From NCBI RefSeq assembly GCF_026914265.1, contig NC_069138.1:34340598-34404597 (forward strand): 64,000 nt of DNA. The letters run 5' to 3'. A program made the position numbers and the translations under genes. The number at the start of each line of letters is the position of its first letter. Positions within the stretch are counted from its first letter, which is position 1. This DNA comes from Mya arenaria. Lineage: Eukaryota > Mollusca > Bivalvia > Myida > Myidae. This document shows positions 47,264 to 59,969 of this stretch, piece after piece. The notes below the pieces were generated by a model. That model had not been told where the DNA came from. It was given only the letters and a program-made list of their open reading frames with translations, and ran no database searches.

Positions 47264-50200
47264 ATGTCAGACGTGTTTAGTGTCGCTAGATCAATACGGG
47301 CGACCATAGACGGATGTTTCAACATGCTTGTGTTGAAACTGGTTTCGTTTTTCCTGCTTGGAGTTTTCTTTAGTTATTACCTGGGTTTGTCATGTACATT
47401 GACAACTCTTGCAGTGTTTGTTGTTTATGTTGCCACTGGAGGCTGGACATTTGTGAAAGCAGTCGTTCATACACTTCCTCGTGACTTGAGGTGAATTGTA
47501 ATTTAAGTATTACTGGTTTGAGAGCAGTATCTGGCAGGGTTTTAAAGACTCACTAGAAAAAGTATTGACTGAAATATTACTTTTTTAGAAACACATACTA
47601 GGGGTCAAAGGTGACAATTGTTTATTAGAAAATCTTGTGACAATGGCCAGATACTGCTTCCGGCCGGATACTGCTTTCCAACCTTTATACAAGATATAAA
47701 TACAGCTGTTCGGCAGTTAGTCTAAAATAATAGACGTGTTATATGGGATTCTTCCAATCCCTAACGTCTAAACGGGAATGTGCAAAAAACGGGGGTGTTT
47801 TAAAAATATTGAAATTGTTTTAAGTGAAGTATTTTATGGTTGAAATTGATTATAAAGAGTTATATTCATATTTTACCACTTAAGTGAAATGTTATTTTGC
47901 ACTAAACAAGCATTTAATGCATTAAAACAAGTTGTTTACCTTTCCAATAAAACAAAATTTGACTGACACAGACAACAATTATGCACAGGGGAACAACTCG
48001 ATACAATCGTAATAGCTCGGCCTCCTCCGACAAAGCTTCGAGATCGACCTCGTTATACAATCGTAACAACTCGGCCATGGCCGAAATGTTCCATTCATGT
48101 ATATATCGTTATGTTTTGACAGAATGAAATGAAAAAAACCCGTCAAACTCGTAATTATAGGTTGGATATTTATTTTTTTGTGTACGGAACTAATATAAAA
48201 TAACATTATTTGGTAATATTTCTTGTTTTTATGATATTTTATAGACGCTATATGCTTTAACCCGGAATCCTGATCGGAACTACTACCCACTTTTGATACT
48301 AAACAATTTGTATGTGAAGGATTTGCCATATCAAAAATCTAAAAAAAATCTGTCAAAGTACAATTATTTGGACTATTGGGCAGTAATCTGTTATTTGATT
48401 GCAAAGAAATAAGATGTTTTCATGCCAAGTCTGGGCTGTATGCACTTTTAAGTTAATGGGTTTACAATATACAGCAGCTTTTATATTGTCTTTTATGCAT
48501 TTAAGAGGAATTTTAGTTTAAGAATTCTTTTTCTCAATCCTTGATCTTAGAACTACTCAGAGATATTAAAGCTGCACTCTCACAGATTGAACGTTTTGAC
48601 ATTATTTAATTTTTTTTGTCTTGGAACGAGCCAATTTTTGTGAAAATCCATGGAAACCGGTTATATAAGACTGCTGAAAAAAAATAGATCGCAGATTTTT
48701 ATATTTAAGTTTAAAAAATGATGTTTTAGGCATTTTTCTTAAACCGTTTGTAATGGTTTAAGCCATAAAACATTAATTTTCGAACGGAAATATGATAATC
48801 TATGATTTGATTATTTGTCAGCAAACTTATATCATTGGTTTGCAGATATTAATGCAAAAATTTGTTCTTTCCAAGACAAAAAATAAAGAAGTTGTAAAAA
48901 TGGTTTATCTGTGAGAGCTTTAAGGGCTACTTAACTAAGAACTATTAGGAGATACTTAAAAACGCAATGAAATATTATTAATGTATTAAAAGGAAGAATA
49001 TAATTATGACAATAATTTGAATTTAAATAGAAATCTGAATGTATTTGTGTATTAATAGAAAAATGTTCATGAGAATCTTTTGATGACAGGTTATCATGTC
49101 AGGTTGTTCTTAGATACACTTCTTATTGAAGAACTCTTAAATGTTATTAGTAGCTCTTAGTAGTTCTAAGTATTTCTATGTAGTTTTTAGTAGCTCATAA
49201 GCTTAAGCAGGACCCTATTTTATTATAGTTTCAATATATAAAATGGCCTCCCAACACTGTGCAATGTTATGAATGTATGACATAGACAAAAACATGTATT
49301 AACCATGTATGGATTTAGCTGTTTATGAAATTCCCAGGCTATAATGCAATACATACCATTTATGCTAATATTTCAGGGCTCTTAAAGTCTTACTGACATT
49401 AAAATGGGCAGTGAAAAAGTACAATCAGTCAGGGATGAGCATCCCGAAACTGTTCCAAGAAACAGTCAGGAAGTATCCCAGTAAGACTTGCTTCATTTAT
49501 GAAAACAAGACATGGACCTTTCAGGTTTGTTATAATTTCATTTATTTTTTTTGCAATTTGTTATAAAAAGGATGATCAACATTACATAAATTATAAAAAT
49601 TGTCTCTCTTCAGCTTAATCTATATCACTTTGTTGACTTATATGGTATTGGTATAATGTGTTTCCTATTTCTGGACTAATAGCATAAATGTAAATGTACT
49701 TTAATTTCACCAGAGATTTATTAATATCAATAATACCAGCTGTTTGGATAATTTCACTATAAGCACCATATTTGTTGAGCGTACACAAAATCAGAATTCC
49801 ACATATTCAGGCTTTTTTAAGTGTAAGATAATATAAAAATATAGAATGAATATACTGACTTTGTTAAAATTTCAACAGGAGGTGGATTTAATCACAAACG
49901 CCATTGGCAATTTCTTCAATGAAGCTGGACTGGGTAAGGGAAGTGTGGTTGCCTTGGTGATGGAGAACCGACCTGAACTTGTGTTTTATTGGCTCGGGCT
50001 TGGAAAGATTGGTGCCATCGGGGCTCTGATAAATTTCAACCTCAGAGAGAAATCCCTGCTCCATTGTATACAGGCAGCTCAAGCACAAGGCATTGTCTTC
50101 TCCGAGGAAATGACACCTGGTTTGCCATTTATATAACTTTTCAAGAATCAAGAGTAAAATCAAACATTGAAACATATTAATCCCATTTGCATATAGCGTA

Positions 50201-51051
50201 AATCTTACTACATGTGTTTAAAATATTATAATAATTTAATTATGGTATTTCATTCAAGATTTCCAAATAGATTATTAAATAATTATAGTTGATTTTTTAA
50301 TTTCATTGTTTCATATAATTCTCAAGTTTAATAGCTTTTCTGGATGTCTTGTTTATGTAAATGTTAGAACATACATGTAAGAAGTAAAATCATAATGATT
50401 AATCCAAGTTAAACCAGCAGAGCAAGTCCGGATCCTCCATAATCAATTAAATTTTACTTCATCTTGATCTATAGAAGTGATTAAATTTAGGCCTATTCAC
50501 TGCTAAATTCAAGTCAGATTTGATTATTTCATGTCATGCTACAATTAATTCAGTCTACTTGCATTTTTTACCATAATTCATTTATACAAGTGAATTTTAA
50601 AAAAAACAACCACAGTAATATTTAGTTTTTCTGAGAATTCTATTTGTGGTATTATCCTATTTATTAAAAGAAAATAATTAATAAGCAAACATGTATTGTA
50701 GTTTATCTTACCACAGGGATAGAACAGTAAGAAAATAATGCATGTACATGTGTATCTTAATTACATTTTAGCATGTGAGAAGAAATACTATGTTTAGTCC
50801 CTGTATCTATTACATGTTTTTCCAGTGGTCGGATCAGAGGTTGGAATGCCAAAATTTGATTTGATTTTAATCTCACCACTTATATTTTCTTTCTTCAGCA
50901 ATAGCGGAGATTTCTCAGGACATCCCCAAGTCATGTCTAATGTACTACATGAGCAGTGTGGCCTGTCCCATCCCCGGGGTTATCAGTCTGGATCCACTCC
51001 TCGAGAAGAGCCCCACTTACAAACCACCTGAGCCCCTAACCAAGTTCACAG
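47264..51051 (+). CDS. SLC27A: long-chain fatty acid transport protein / acyl-CoA synthetase, 5' part
   Basis: Four exons in phase give the first 256 residues: 47,264-47,490; 49,377-49,524; 49,879-50,119; 50,899-51,051. Residues about 21-60 are hydrophobic, followed by G-G-W, matching the membrane N-terminus of FATP1/FATP4. The AMP-binding part begins about residue 98 (I-P-K-L-F-Q-E-T-V-R-K-Y-P). M-E-N-R-P-E (153-158) and A-L-I-N-F-N-L-R (177-184) are FATP-family signatures. The sequence stops in phase 1 after K-F-T, just before the expected ATP-binding motif (Y-T-S-G-T-T-G), which I could not find downstream. FATPs activate long- and very-long-chain fatty acids to CoA esters, driving uptake at plasma membrane or ER. 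Closest relatives seem to be SLC27A1/A4; the paralogue cannot be fixed from this half. Confidence 0.93.
47523..47690. repeat. short inverted-repeat element
   Basis: GCAGTATCTGGC near 47,526 is inverted as GCCAGATACTGC near 47,646, enclosing about 110 bp. A MITE remnant is possible. Confidence 0.4.
47757..48375 (+). repeat. interspersed repeat family E, copy in SLC27A intron 1
   Basis: Collinear with 32,700-33,235 in VAMP4 intron 1 (see landmarks there). It carries about 90 bp of extra sequence near 47,990-48,110 with an internal duplication (ATACAATCGTAAYARCTCGGCC twice). Confidence 0.75.
48566..48924. mobile_element. foldback element family A, copy 4 (full length)
   Basis: Starts TTAAAGCTGCACTCTCACAG and ends CTGTGAGAGCTTTAAGG. 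The halves are inverted copies, meeting at about 48,745 (CTTAAACCGTTTGTAATGGTTTAAG). It is in SLC27A intron 1. Confidence 0.87.
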
Positions 51052-53102
51052 GTACAGGAAAAGTTTGTCTCAATCTTTAAATTGCTTATAAAAACTTTGT
51101 AAGCCATTGAATTCAGACGCTCATATTAGGTTATCACGGCACTGCCAGGGGAGAGGCTTTTAAACTTCAAATACGGTATTGTTTTCAAAATCAGAATTGC
51201 AATCTGCAGCAGGAAGGCTTGTCAAATGGTCAACTTTGGAATAAAAACTTTAAATGTGTTATCCAGGTGACTATGTCGTTGCTGTAAGAATTCCACCTAT
51301 CAGGAATCAACCACTATCTGTTGTCACCATTTAATTATGCCCGCCTGATTAACATGGATATGATTGTAATTTAGCCGCTCCAATAGCCAACAAGAGCTCA
51401 GTAGGAATGGGGTAGAACACCATGGAGCTCCGTAGAAAGCCAAGGTTGCCTTGAGAACACCATGACATGGCCATTTAAGTGAAAAATATGATACGGAACT
51501 CTTTGAAATTAAAGAACACTAACACTGTGCAATGGCAGTGGCAACATTGCTAGGTGTGACGGGCTATATAATTATAGAAGATCACATGTATACCTACAAG
51601 AAGAAATTGCTAATTGAATTACTTTGTTCTATAACTTCACTCATAGGTTTTTTTACCTATAACTCAGTATATCTTTTATTGCAGTTATTGATAAAAAAAA
51701 CACGAAAAACTCATAACAGTGTTACATTGTAACTTTTATATAGGAGTATGCTGGACTACCATTGGTGGTTACTTACAAATGTTAGGAATTCTCATCAAAA
51801 TCAAGGAATCCAGCATTTTAAGATAAATTAAATGTCAAACTGAAAGCAATCGTTACTGTATTAGCTTTCTTTTGTTAAAACTTTTATTATTAAGTTTAGT
51901 TGGAGATTCCAAAAACTGACAAGAATACTTACACATCCAAAATAGCATTTATTGTTACTGTCAGCTGTGGCATAAACTAGGCGTTTGACCTACGCCCAAC
52001 CTAAACCAAAAATATGAGTCCTTGGGTAATGATAATGAACAGTCTCGGGTCGGACTCTAGACTCGGACTCAGAAAATCACTTTACAAAGGATTATCTTAA
52101 TTCCATTTGTTTAAAAAAATAAAAGTCAATAAAAATGTGATAATGAATTATAATAAAATTAAGCAAATGTCATAATCAAAACTCAATTAGAAAGAAAGTT
52201 AAAATGAAATGAATCTTTTGGTATGGCCATTTGAGTCTGAACTCAGACTTGAGACTGTATGTTAAATCATTGCCCCAGGTCCAAGTAAGTTTATTTCTTC
52301 AATGTACGAATTTTGGTACACAATTTACAGTCTTTTGATTCATCTTTTTTTTATCGTTTTCTCCTCGATTGATTGAGTTTGTGAAATGTTTTTTTTGCCT
52401 ATTCTATTGTGGGGTTTAGTTATTTCATCACTGATTCCCTGTAGCCATGAGTTTTGGTAGAGTAAGTGCCTTAATTGCATAAAAGCTCATTTTGTTAAGT
52501 GTTTTCGTTCTTCCCAAATTGGACGTTTTTACAGCAAGCAATTAAAATAGCGGAGCACAATTTTATGGGAAATGGTTTTTGAAAATACAGTAATACAGTA
52601 CCTGAGCTGTTTCAAATTTAGGGTATATTGGTAACGCTTTGTGCAGCGAAGCGGAATTACAGCTACATCAGCGCAAATAAATTACAAATGAATTTGATGC
52701 ATCGACCTCAATACATCACCATATCCCCTGATGGTTGCTGAATTAATTTTGAAGTTTTCCGCGTCACTTCTTACAAGTATTACCATTTTAAAGCATTTTC
52801 CTTTCAAGTTTTGAATGCTGAACACTGCTCAGCTGCTTTAATAAATTAATCTCTTTTTAACCTTACTGGTTCGTTCTAGCCTTCCGTCAGAAATCATGAG
52901 TAATCTTTGTACTTTAGATGGTTATGAAGTTTTAATTGTTACCTCTACCAACGAACTTGACATGTTACGAGCTTTCTGATATTTTTTACCCTGCATAATA
53001 ATTGAGCATCATTCTTAGTAGTTTGTCTGGCTAAACCTCATTTAAACTTAAAATGTGTTCTATAGTCAGGTAAAGATATTTTCTGTACGAAAGAGGTTCT
53101 AA

Positions 53103-53422
53103 TGCACTAGTCAATTGTAACCAAGGCCCCCCCAGGTCCGGGGAATAGCGGGGACTTTGACTTTCGGTCCAGCCAACCCGGGCTAAAATCCCTGCCCTGC
53201 GGGGACGAACAGATTGTAAAATCCCCACCAAATGCCCATGCACCTTAGAGACCCTAGGTAAGGCCCATTCCCCACTATATTTAAAGCGAAGACAAAACCA
53301 CCGGATTCACCTGGCACTGCGGGGCCACCTGAAAGGTATAAACATGGCTCATTTTCCCGGCTATCCCCTATATACCCCCGGACCGTGGGGGGGGGGGGCA
53401 ATGGTTACAATTGACTGGTGCA
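53103..53422 (+). mobile_element. MITE family B, copy 3
   Basis: Ends TGCACTAGTCAATTG and CAATTGACTGGTGCA. Interior GGGGACTTTGACTTTCGGTC through CCACCTGAAAGGTATAAACA is collinear with 58,968-59,287 and inverted relative to 17,092-17,400. Confidence 0.87.
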
Positions 53423-54104
53423 TAATGTGGTCTGTTATTACATTAATGTTTTTTTTCATTGGTTATCACTCTAAAATAAAAAATATTTGTAACAGAGATT
53501 AGATGCATATGGGGGACCTGAAACACCTTGAACATGATATATGTTGAGTCAGCCTCCTTGGTTATCATTGAAAAATATGAAGAAACACTGGCATCCAATT
53601 GCAGTCCTATTGTTGTACATTAATAAGATGAATGATATTTAGTTTCAACCCATGGTCTATGTCCTTGATTTCACTATATAAGTGTTTAGGCGTTCTTTAG
53701 AATGCATTAGATAACATAATAACTAGTGTTAAAAATCTTAGGTTACTATCTTTGGTCTTATACATATTATTTATCTTTTTAACATTTTTATAGATGCAAC
53801 TAATGCACGCACCTGCAATCTGAGTCATGAATAGATTGATGCAGATATTGTTTCCTGTAATTAAAGCACACAATGACAGACTCAGAGTGGGCCTGACTGG
53901 TGTGCTGGTTTTTGTCATACATTATATTTCCTCCAAGTTAATGATATGTTTTCCATAGGTGTCCAATGTCCCTACCCTGTTATCTTGGGGTTGTATTGTG
54001 TGATGCACCATACCCTTCATGGGTGGAGGTTGTTTATGTAATAGTGCCAACCTTCAGAGTTGATATAGGTATAGTATGAAAGAAAACATAAATTTTACGT
54101 CTTG

Positions 54105-54373
54105 TGACCATATACATTTCTGTTGCAACGGGTTGAAAGAAAAGGGCTCTAAGTATTTTCGTATTTAATTCTACATAGATCGTTTTTCCTACCAATCATC
54201 AGTATATCCAGAAATTTCTATTCATCTAACAGCATGTGGTAGTGACCATATATATTTCTGTTGCAACATGGTGAAAGCGAAAGGGTTTTAAGTATTTTCC
54301 TATTTAATTTTACACAAATCGTTTTTCCTACCAATCATGAGTATATCCAGAAGTTTCAATTCATCTAACAGCA
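54105..54373 (+). repeat. two-copy tandem duplication, about 136 bp
   Basis: 54,105-54,235 and 54,241-54,373 share GTGACCATATAYATTTCTGT, CGTTTTTCCTACCAATCATS and TATTCATCTAACAGCATG-like ends in the same order. Confidence 0.85.
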
Positions 54374-54704
54374 TGATTGTGGTAGTTTCAAGCTTAGTTG
54401 ATCAAGTGGAAAAAACAAGATGATGGATTTGATGAGTGAGTCAGTCGGCTTTCTGAAAATGAATTTCGTAACCATAAAATCCCACTTGCAGCTGAGGGTA
54501 ATGGCCTTATATGATTACTGATTTTATGAACATGTTTACCCAACGCTTTCTTATTTTCGTCATTTTGTCATGGCTGTATAAGTCTCAAGGGCGAATGTTA
54601 GACTGGTTTAAAGGAATGTTGTCTTACAATCTTGATAATGTAACAGTCTGGTTTTCTGGCATGTCTCTTGTCAAGTATGTGAGTGTCATGCCAGTTACCT
54701 TGTT

Positions 54705-54880
54705 GTATTCAGGGCTGGATCCAGCATTTTATATTAGAGGGGGCGTAACTTGGGTACACATCTCAGAATAAATGCCGCAAACCCAAAAAAACATGTAGGC
54801 GTTAAATGAGATGTGGGTTGTTCGTTCAACCACAAAGGTATTTTTTTAGTCCAAAATGATGTTTTCTGGGTATACATATC
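54705..54880 (-). repeat. interspersed repeat family D, inverted copy
   Basis: Reads CAGGGCTGGATCCAGCATTT, GAGGGGGCGTAACTTGGGTA and AGTCCAAAATGATG on plus, the reverse of the order in the other family D copies. Confidence 0.55.
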
Positions 54881-55247
54881 CTTTTTTACCATATTGTCAA
54901 AAGAAGTTAGCGCGGGAAATTTGTGTGGGCAGGAGGGAAGTGTTCTGGCAGCATTCAGATCCGCTTGTGGTCGATCATACTAGTTTGTCATAGTCAGTGT
55001 ATTTAGAAACTTTAACCTAGGCCATAACTTACAATCAATTTAAGATATTCATATGCAATTTCTGGGGCACTACTGATTACTGATTTCATAACCCTGGCTT
55101 AAATAATTGTTGAATTCTGTCTCAACAGAAAAAAATGGAGTTGCGTCAGTGGTGCTTTTCCTTAAATCTGCACTTAGTGAGTGTGCTATGTGAACACAAA
55201 ACTGAACATGAACAGATCTTAGGTAAAAAAACGAATATGTTATAAAG

Positions 55248-56234
55248 CCCCCATCACACTAGGCCAAGTTCCCTCTACGTCCTCCAAAATCTGGCTGGAG
55301 GCAGTCAGAACTTGGTCAACGTAGAAAAAACGCAGTTAGACACCGATAAAGACATGTAGGAGTGTGAGCTTACTTTAAACATGTTAAGAAAAACCGCGTA
55401 GTGAGGACGTGGTCAAATTAGGATGTAGTAAGAACTTAATAAGAATACATTAAGAACATAGTACAAACTTTGATTGACATAGTGCAAGCGTGGTTCTGGA
55501 TAGGAAATATTGAATGGTGTTCTCATTGCATTATCTCTAGGTTGTCATTACGTACTTGCTACATCAAAGGAGTTCTCACCACAACCTCTCCACGCTTTTA
55601 CTACGACTATGGTATGTTTATGCCACATTGTAGACGACCATTTGGTTGTTAGTACATTCTTTCGGTGCTTAACATGTCTTAGACATGTTTGTATCAGGTT
55701 CTTACCACGTCCCGTCAGGTTTTGCACAGTGATCATGTATAAATACGGGGTTCAACTCCACTATAACTTCATTTTATACCAACGCTAGATATGAATGAAA
55801 AAATAGGCCAGTTATAAATAGAACACTGTAATTCCATCTCGATCACTTGTTGTTACAATCTGGAAGATTGCACCACGCGTTTACCAAGTGCAAATTATCA
55901 TGTCCTCGTTACCTTCTTATTACTTGAATTTATTTGTAAATGTCATCAAGATGGAACTACCTTGTTCTATTTATAACTGGCAGTAAAACGTGAACAAAAT
56001 GCATTGGACATGGTGTGCGCATATTAAAAATGCATTGGACGTGGTGCGCACGTGAAAATGCACACAGTAAGAACGTATTTGGAACATGTGAAATGCAGTG
56101 GACATGAAGCATTAAGGACATATTATGAACTTGAGTAGGATTTTTTTTAAGAATTTGAACGCGTCCTCACTGCATTAGTCGAAAATGCCAGGACGTAGTG
56201 CGGTCTTCATGGTCTTCCTCTAGTGTGATGGGGG
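55248..56234. mobile_element. inverted-repeat element with CCCCCATCACACTAG ends
   Basis: Left end CCCCCATCACACTAGGCCAA and right end CTAGTGTGATGGGGG bracket 987 bp. Inside are irregular repeats of GTARKAACTTAATAAGAA and GCATTGGAC(R)TGGTGYGCRC types. No transposase frame. Boundary target duplication is not obvious. Confidence 0.75.
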
Positions 56235-57584
56235 TTTAACATAAAAGCATTGATATTTCAAAATTAACACCTGAAAGTGTGATGATTGTAATGTGGTAAT
56301 TTACTGTGAACTGATTGTGGTAATTTACTGTGAACTGATCGTTGGAAAGTCCACCTGTTGTTCTTGATAGTGATTGATCTTAAAATTGTTTTAATGGAAA
56401 GGCTCTACCTCTGCCAATGGGATTGTCTGGTAGATTCACATTCAATGATTTAAAAGAGCTCGTGACATCCAAAAATGCATGGCTTGTATAAAGGCATTTG
56501 GCACTGAACACCAGCATTTATATTTTACGTCGAGCTTGCAGACTTAATTGTTAAGAAAACAAATAACACTGATTGCTAACTTTATTAATCAAAAGATTTA
56601 ACTATATATATCAGCTTTTAGATTTTAGGTTTATTTTAAAAAAAAAATTATTATACCCTCTGGTCATTCAAACCGGATATAATGTCAATTAAGTCTGCAC
56701 TTTTACTTTAACTGAAAAAGTACTTTAATTTTGAATGTTTAATTTTGTAATTCTATACCAAAACTAGACAAGGTTGATGGTTGTGTTAATTTTTACAAGC
56801 GAGCATTTATCTATCTATCTATCAGGTCGTTGAAAATTGGGATGGTTTCTTCTGTTTATAATTCTTTCAAGCCACCTACGATGTAAAGTAAAGTTTGAAT
56901 TCAATTTAAACATTTTTTGCCATTTAATATTTGTTAAGTCAAAGAAATTGTTAAAGATTTTTAGTATATGTTCATTCAAAAGTATATGGTTCGATGTGAC
57001 ACAGTTGAATTACCATTCATTTTGTGTCAGAACAAACTAACAACCTTTAACTTTTTTAATGGTACTATTGATATAATAATAATAATGATACTATTTTGTA
57101 AAGTACATATATATACCCACTATGTGGGCGAGCATCTGTTAAGTATATCGACCAGTTTGCATGTTTAAAATCAATAGCCACTGACTGCTAATTTACAAAG
57201 ATAAATGTATTGGCAAATTTAAAGTATACTTCTTTCTAATTGGACAAAAAAATTGTTGACCATTATTGTCAGAGAACATGCAAGTTGTTCAAGGATTGAT
57301 CCCAACTAAAGATGCTCAATATGTAATAGCCAGGGCTTCTAAAACTTTGGAATTTAAAACACACACGCTTAAAAAACAAAACAAAAACACAAAAAATGTC
57401 AATAATAATATAATTTCGATCCAAAACGACTAAAATTAGTCAGTAAAATTTGAAGAAATTGTGATAATTATACAAACTTTCTTGGGTCATTCACAAAATA
57501 GTCGTTTTTAGAAACCCTCAGTAGTAGCTTTTGTTCATTTCTGGTCTTCTAAACCATTAAGTGGGCAGGGTAAGAGACGTCTAG

Positions 57585-58140
57585 TGGTAAAGGTGTAGAG
57601 AGTGGTGTAGATGTATTTGTGTCCGCCTCTCTTTCAAGAGATTGTGGGTTTGATCCCCTCCAGGGTGAGAGTGGTGTAGATGTATTTGTGTCCACCTCTC
57701 TTTCAAGAGGTTGTGGGTTTGATCCCCTCCAGGGTGAGAGTGGTGTAGATGTATTTGTGTCCACCTCTCTTTCAAGAGATTGTGGGTTTGATCCCCTCCA
57801 GGGTGAGAGTGGTGTAGATGTATTTGTGTCCACCTCTCTTTCAAGAGGTTGTGGGTTTGATCCCCTCCAGGGTGAGAGTGGTATAGATGTATTTGTGTCC
57901 ACCTCTCTTTCAAGAGATTGTGGGTTTAATCCCCTCCAGGGTGAGAGTGGTGTAGATGTTTTTGTGTCCACCTCTCTTTCAAGAGATTGTGGGTTTGATC
58001 CCCTCCAGGGTGAGAGTAGTGTAGATGTATTTGTGTCCACCTCTCTTTCAAGAGATGGTGGGTTTGATCCCCTCCAGGGTGAGAGTGGTGTAGATGTTTT
58101 TGTGTCCACCTCTCTCTCAAGAGGTTGTGGGTTCTCCAAA
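57585..58140 (+). repeat. 69-bp minisatellite derived from a tRNA-like SINE head
   Basis: Eight tandem copies (the last truncated) of a 69-bp unit containing GTGTAGATGTATTTGTGTCC, CCTCTCTTTCAAGAGATTGT and GGGTTTGATCCCCTCC. The last block resembles a tRNA box B (GGTTCGATCCC), and CCTCTCTTTCAAGAGA an anticodon arm. As 69 is 23 codons, three frames of 110-219 codons stay open on both strands; they are artefacts. Confidence 0.9.
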
Positions 58141-58967
58141 GTGAGAAAAAATTGGCAGTAATAAACTGAATGCAAATGACGAGAGAAAAAAGGGCAACAA
58201 CGGCTCAAAAACGATTGTTCAGTAACGATAATCAGTTACTTGAGTTGAACCTATAACAATAGTCAAAGTGGAACCGAATCCCGACACTAAGTGCATGACA
58301 TACTCTGTTCTTGTGAAACCAGGGCAGATTGTCTCCCATGTATCTGTGCTTAACCAGAGGTTTATTAATTATTTTGAAAAGAGCAATCTGGATATTGGAC
58401 AAATTCCGACTTCTGTTTCTTACTCAGTCGTTCTCTCTTTCCATCTGCTGTGTATTCAACGAAACAAAAGGGCTACTTTGGTAATAATTACATAGCAACT
58501 TCATGAGTTTTCTGAGAGGTTGATCAATATCTGAATTATAAAAATATAATTACTATCATTTTTGTGTTGCTAAAGGAGGATCATGGGACATATCATTTTT
58601 TTGTTTCTTTGTTGTTGTGTATATTGTGGCTTTGAATGTATGTTTATAAATAGGTTTATATGCCATTTAGAACGTCTGCAGGAGAAAAACATTCAACACG
58701 AGTTTGAACATTTTTAAGATGTATGACCAAGAATCATTCTATAAAGGCAGAATTGCCATCAGTGTAAAATTCTATTTGACTTGATGATCTAATATAAGGG
58801 GAATAGAGAAAATGTGCATGAACATATATCAGTTTTGGGAATAACCCAAGAAATAGCAAATTTCAAAAGATGACTTAATTGTGAAAAATGTCATAAACTT
58901 AGTGGTAGTACTTCTCAGTATCATTATTACATGTATGTATGATATACTTCAGGTAAACATCATGTAA

Positions 58968-59287
58968 TGCATCAGTCAATTGTAACCACTCCCCCCCCAC
59001 CCACAGGTCTGGGGAATAGCGGAGACTTTGACTTTCGGTCCAGCCAATCCTAGGTAAAATCTCCTTCCTGTGGAGACAAACCACTGGTAAAATCCCTGCA
59101 AAATGCCCCCGCATCCCGGGGACACCCTAGGTTAGGCCCATTTCCCGCTATTTTCGATGAAAACATAATCACCACATTTACTCGGCACTGCGGGGCCACT
59201 TGGAAGGTAAAAACATGGCCCATTTCCCCCGCTATCCCCGGTATACTCCCTGGAAGTGGGGAGGCCATGGTTTTAATTGACTGGTAC
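58968..59287 (+). mobile_element. MITE family B, copy 4
   Basis: Ends TGCATCAGTCAATTG and CAATT-to-GACTGGTACA (each with one mismatch). Interior GAGACTTTGACTTTCGGTCC and GGGGCCACTTGGAAGGTAAA, collinear with copy 3. Confidence 0.85.
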
Positions 59288-59969
59288 ATTGATTAAATCA
59301 TCGAAAGGCTTGACATTTAATTTTAGACAAAATTCATATTAGGCACAGTTTCTTTTTTCTACTAATATACATGAAGTAAACACTTCTATTTATCATGTTA
59401 TCGGACAATTATCTGGGACTACATCTTATTCTTTATTTATCTATTGATTTATCTTCCATCTTTGTACTTTAGATGTCAGTTATGTCAGCCAACAATCCAT
59501 ACCTTTAATTACTGTACGCCCCAGCTGAGACTGCTGCAAGGATGACCAGACTGACCATTGCAGTCCCGTGGTGGTCACTGCACTTGACCATCTGATTACA
59601 GGACAGATCTCCGGCCAAATGACCAGTAACCATAATGACCAGTGCACTGCAGTGTCACTTAATTAAACATCTTCTTTAAGGCAAAAAAACAGTATTTTAT
59701 GGGGGATGTGTGTGTGTGGGGGGAAAACAAGAACTTCTTTTCCAAATTGAATATTGAAAAAGTTAAGAAATGACTTAAGAAGTTTGTGAATTACCGCCCC
59801 AGCAGGGCTGGTTCCGTGTATTCATTAAACGTCATTTCCTAACTAATGTCAATTTCCTTTCAAAGTGAAATCAGAAGATTTAGATAAAAGTGTTTTTTTT
59901 CCATAGAAGTTTGAATTTTGTTAAGAGTATTGTGAAAGTAAAATATTTTTGACAATATTAAGTTTTAAT

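Noticed and set aside
57549..58208. Long open frames on both strands (219, 180 and 110 codons) of a repetitive protein
   Set aside because: They are products of a 69-bp (23-codon) minisatellite that is open in several frames; no start context, splice sites or family similarity.
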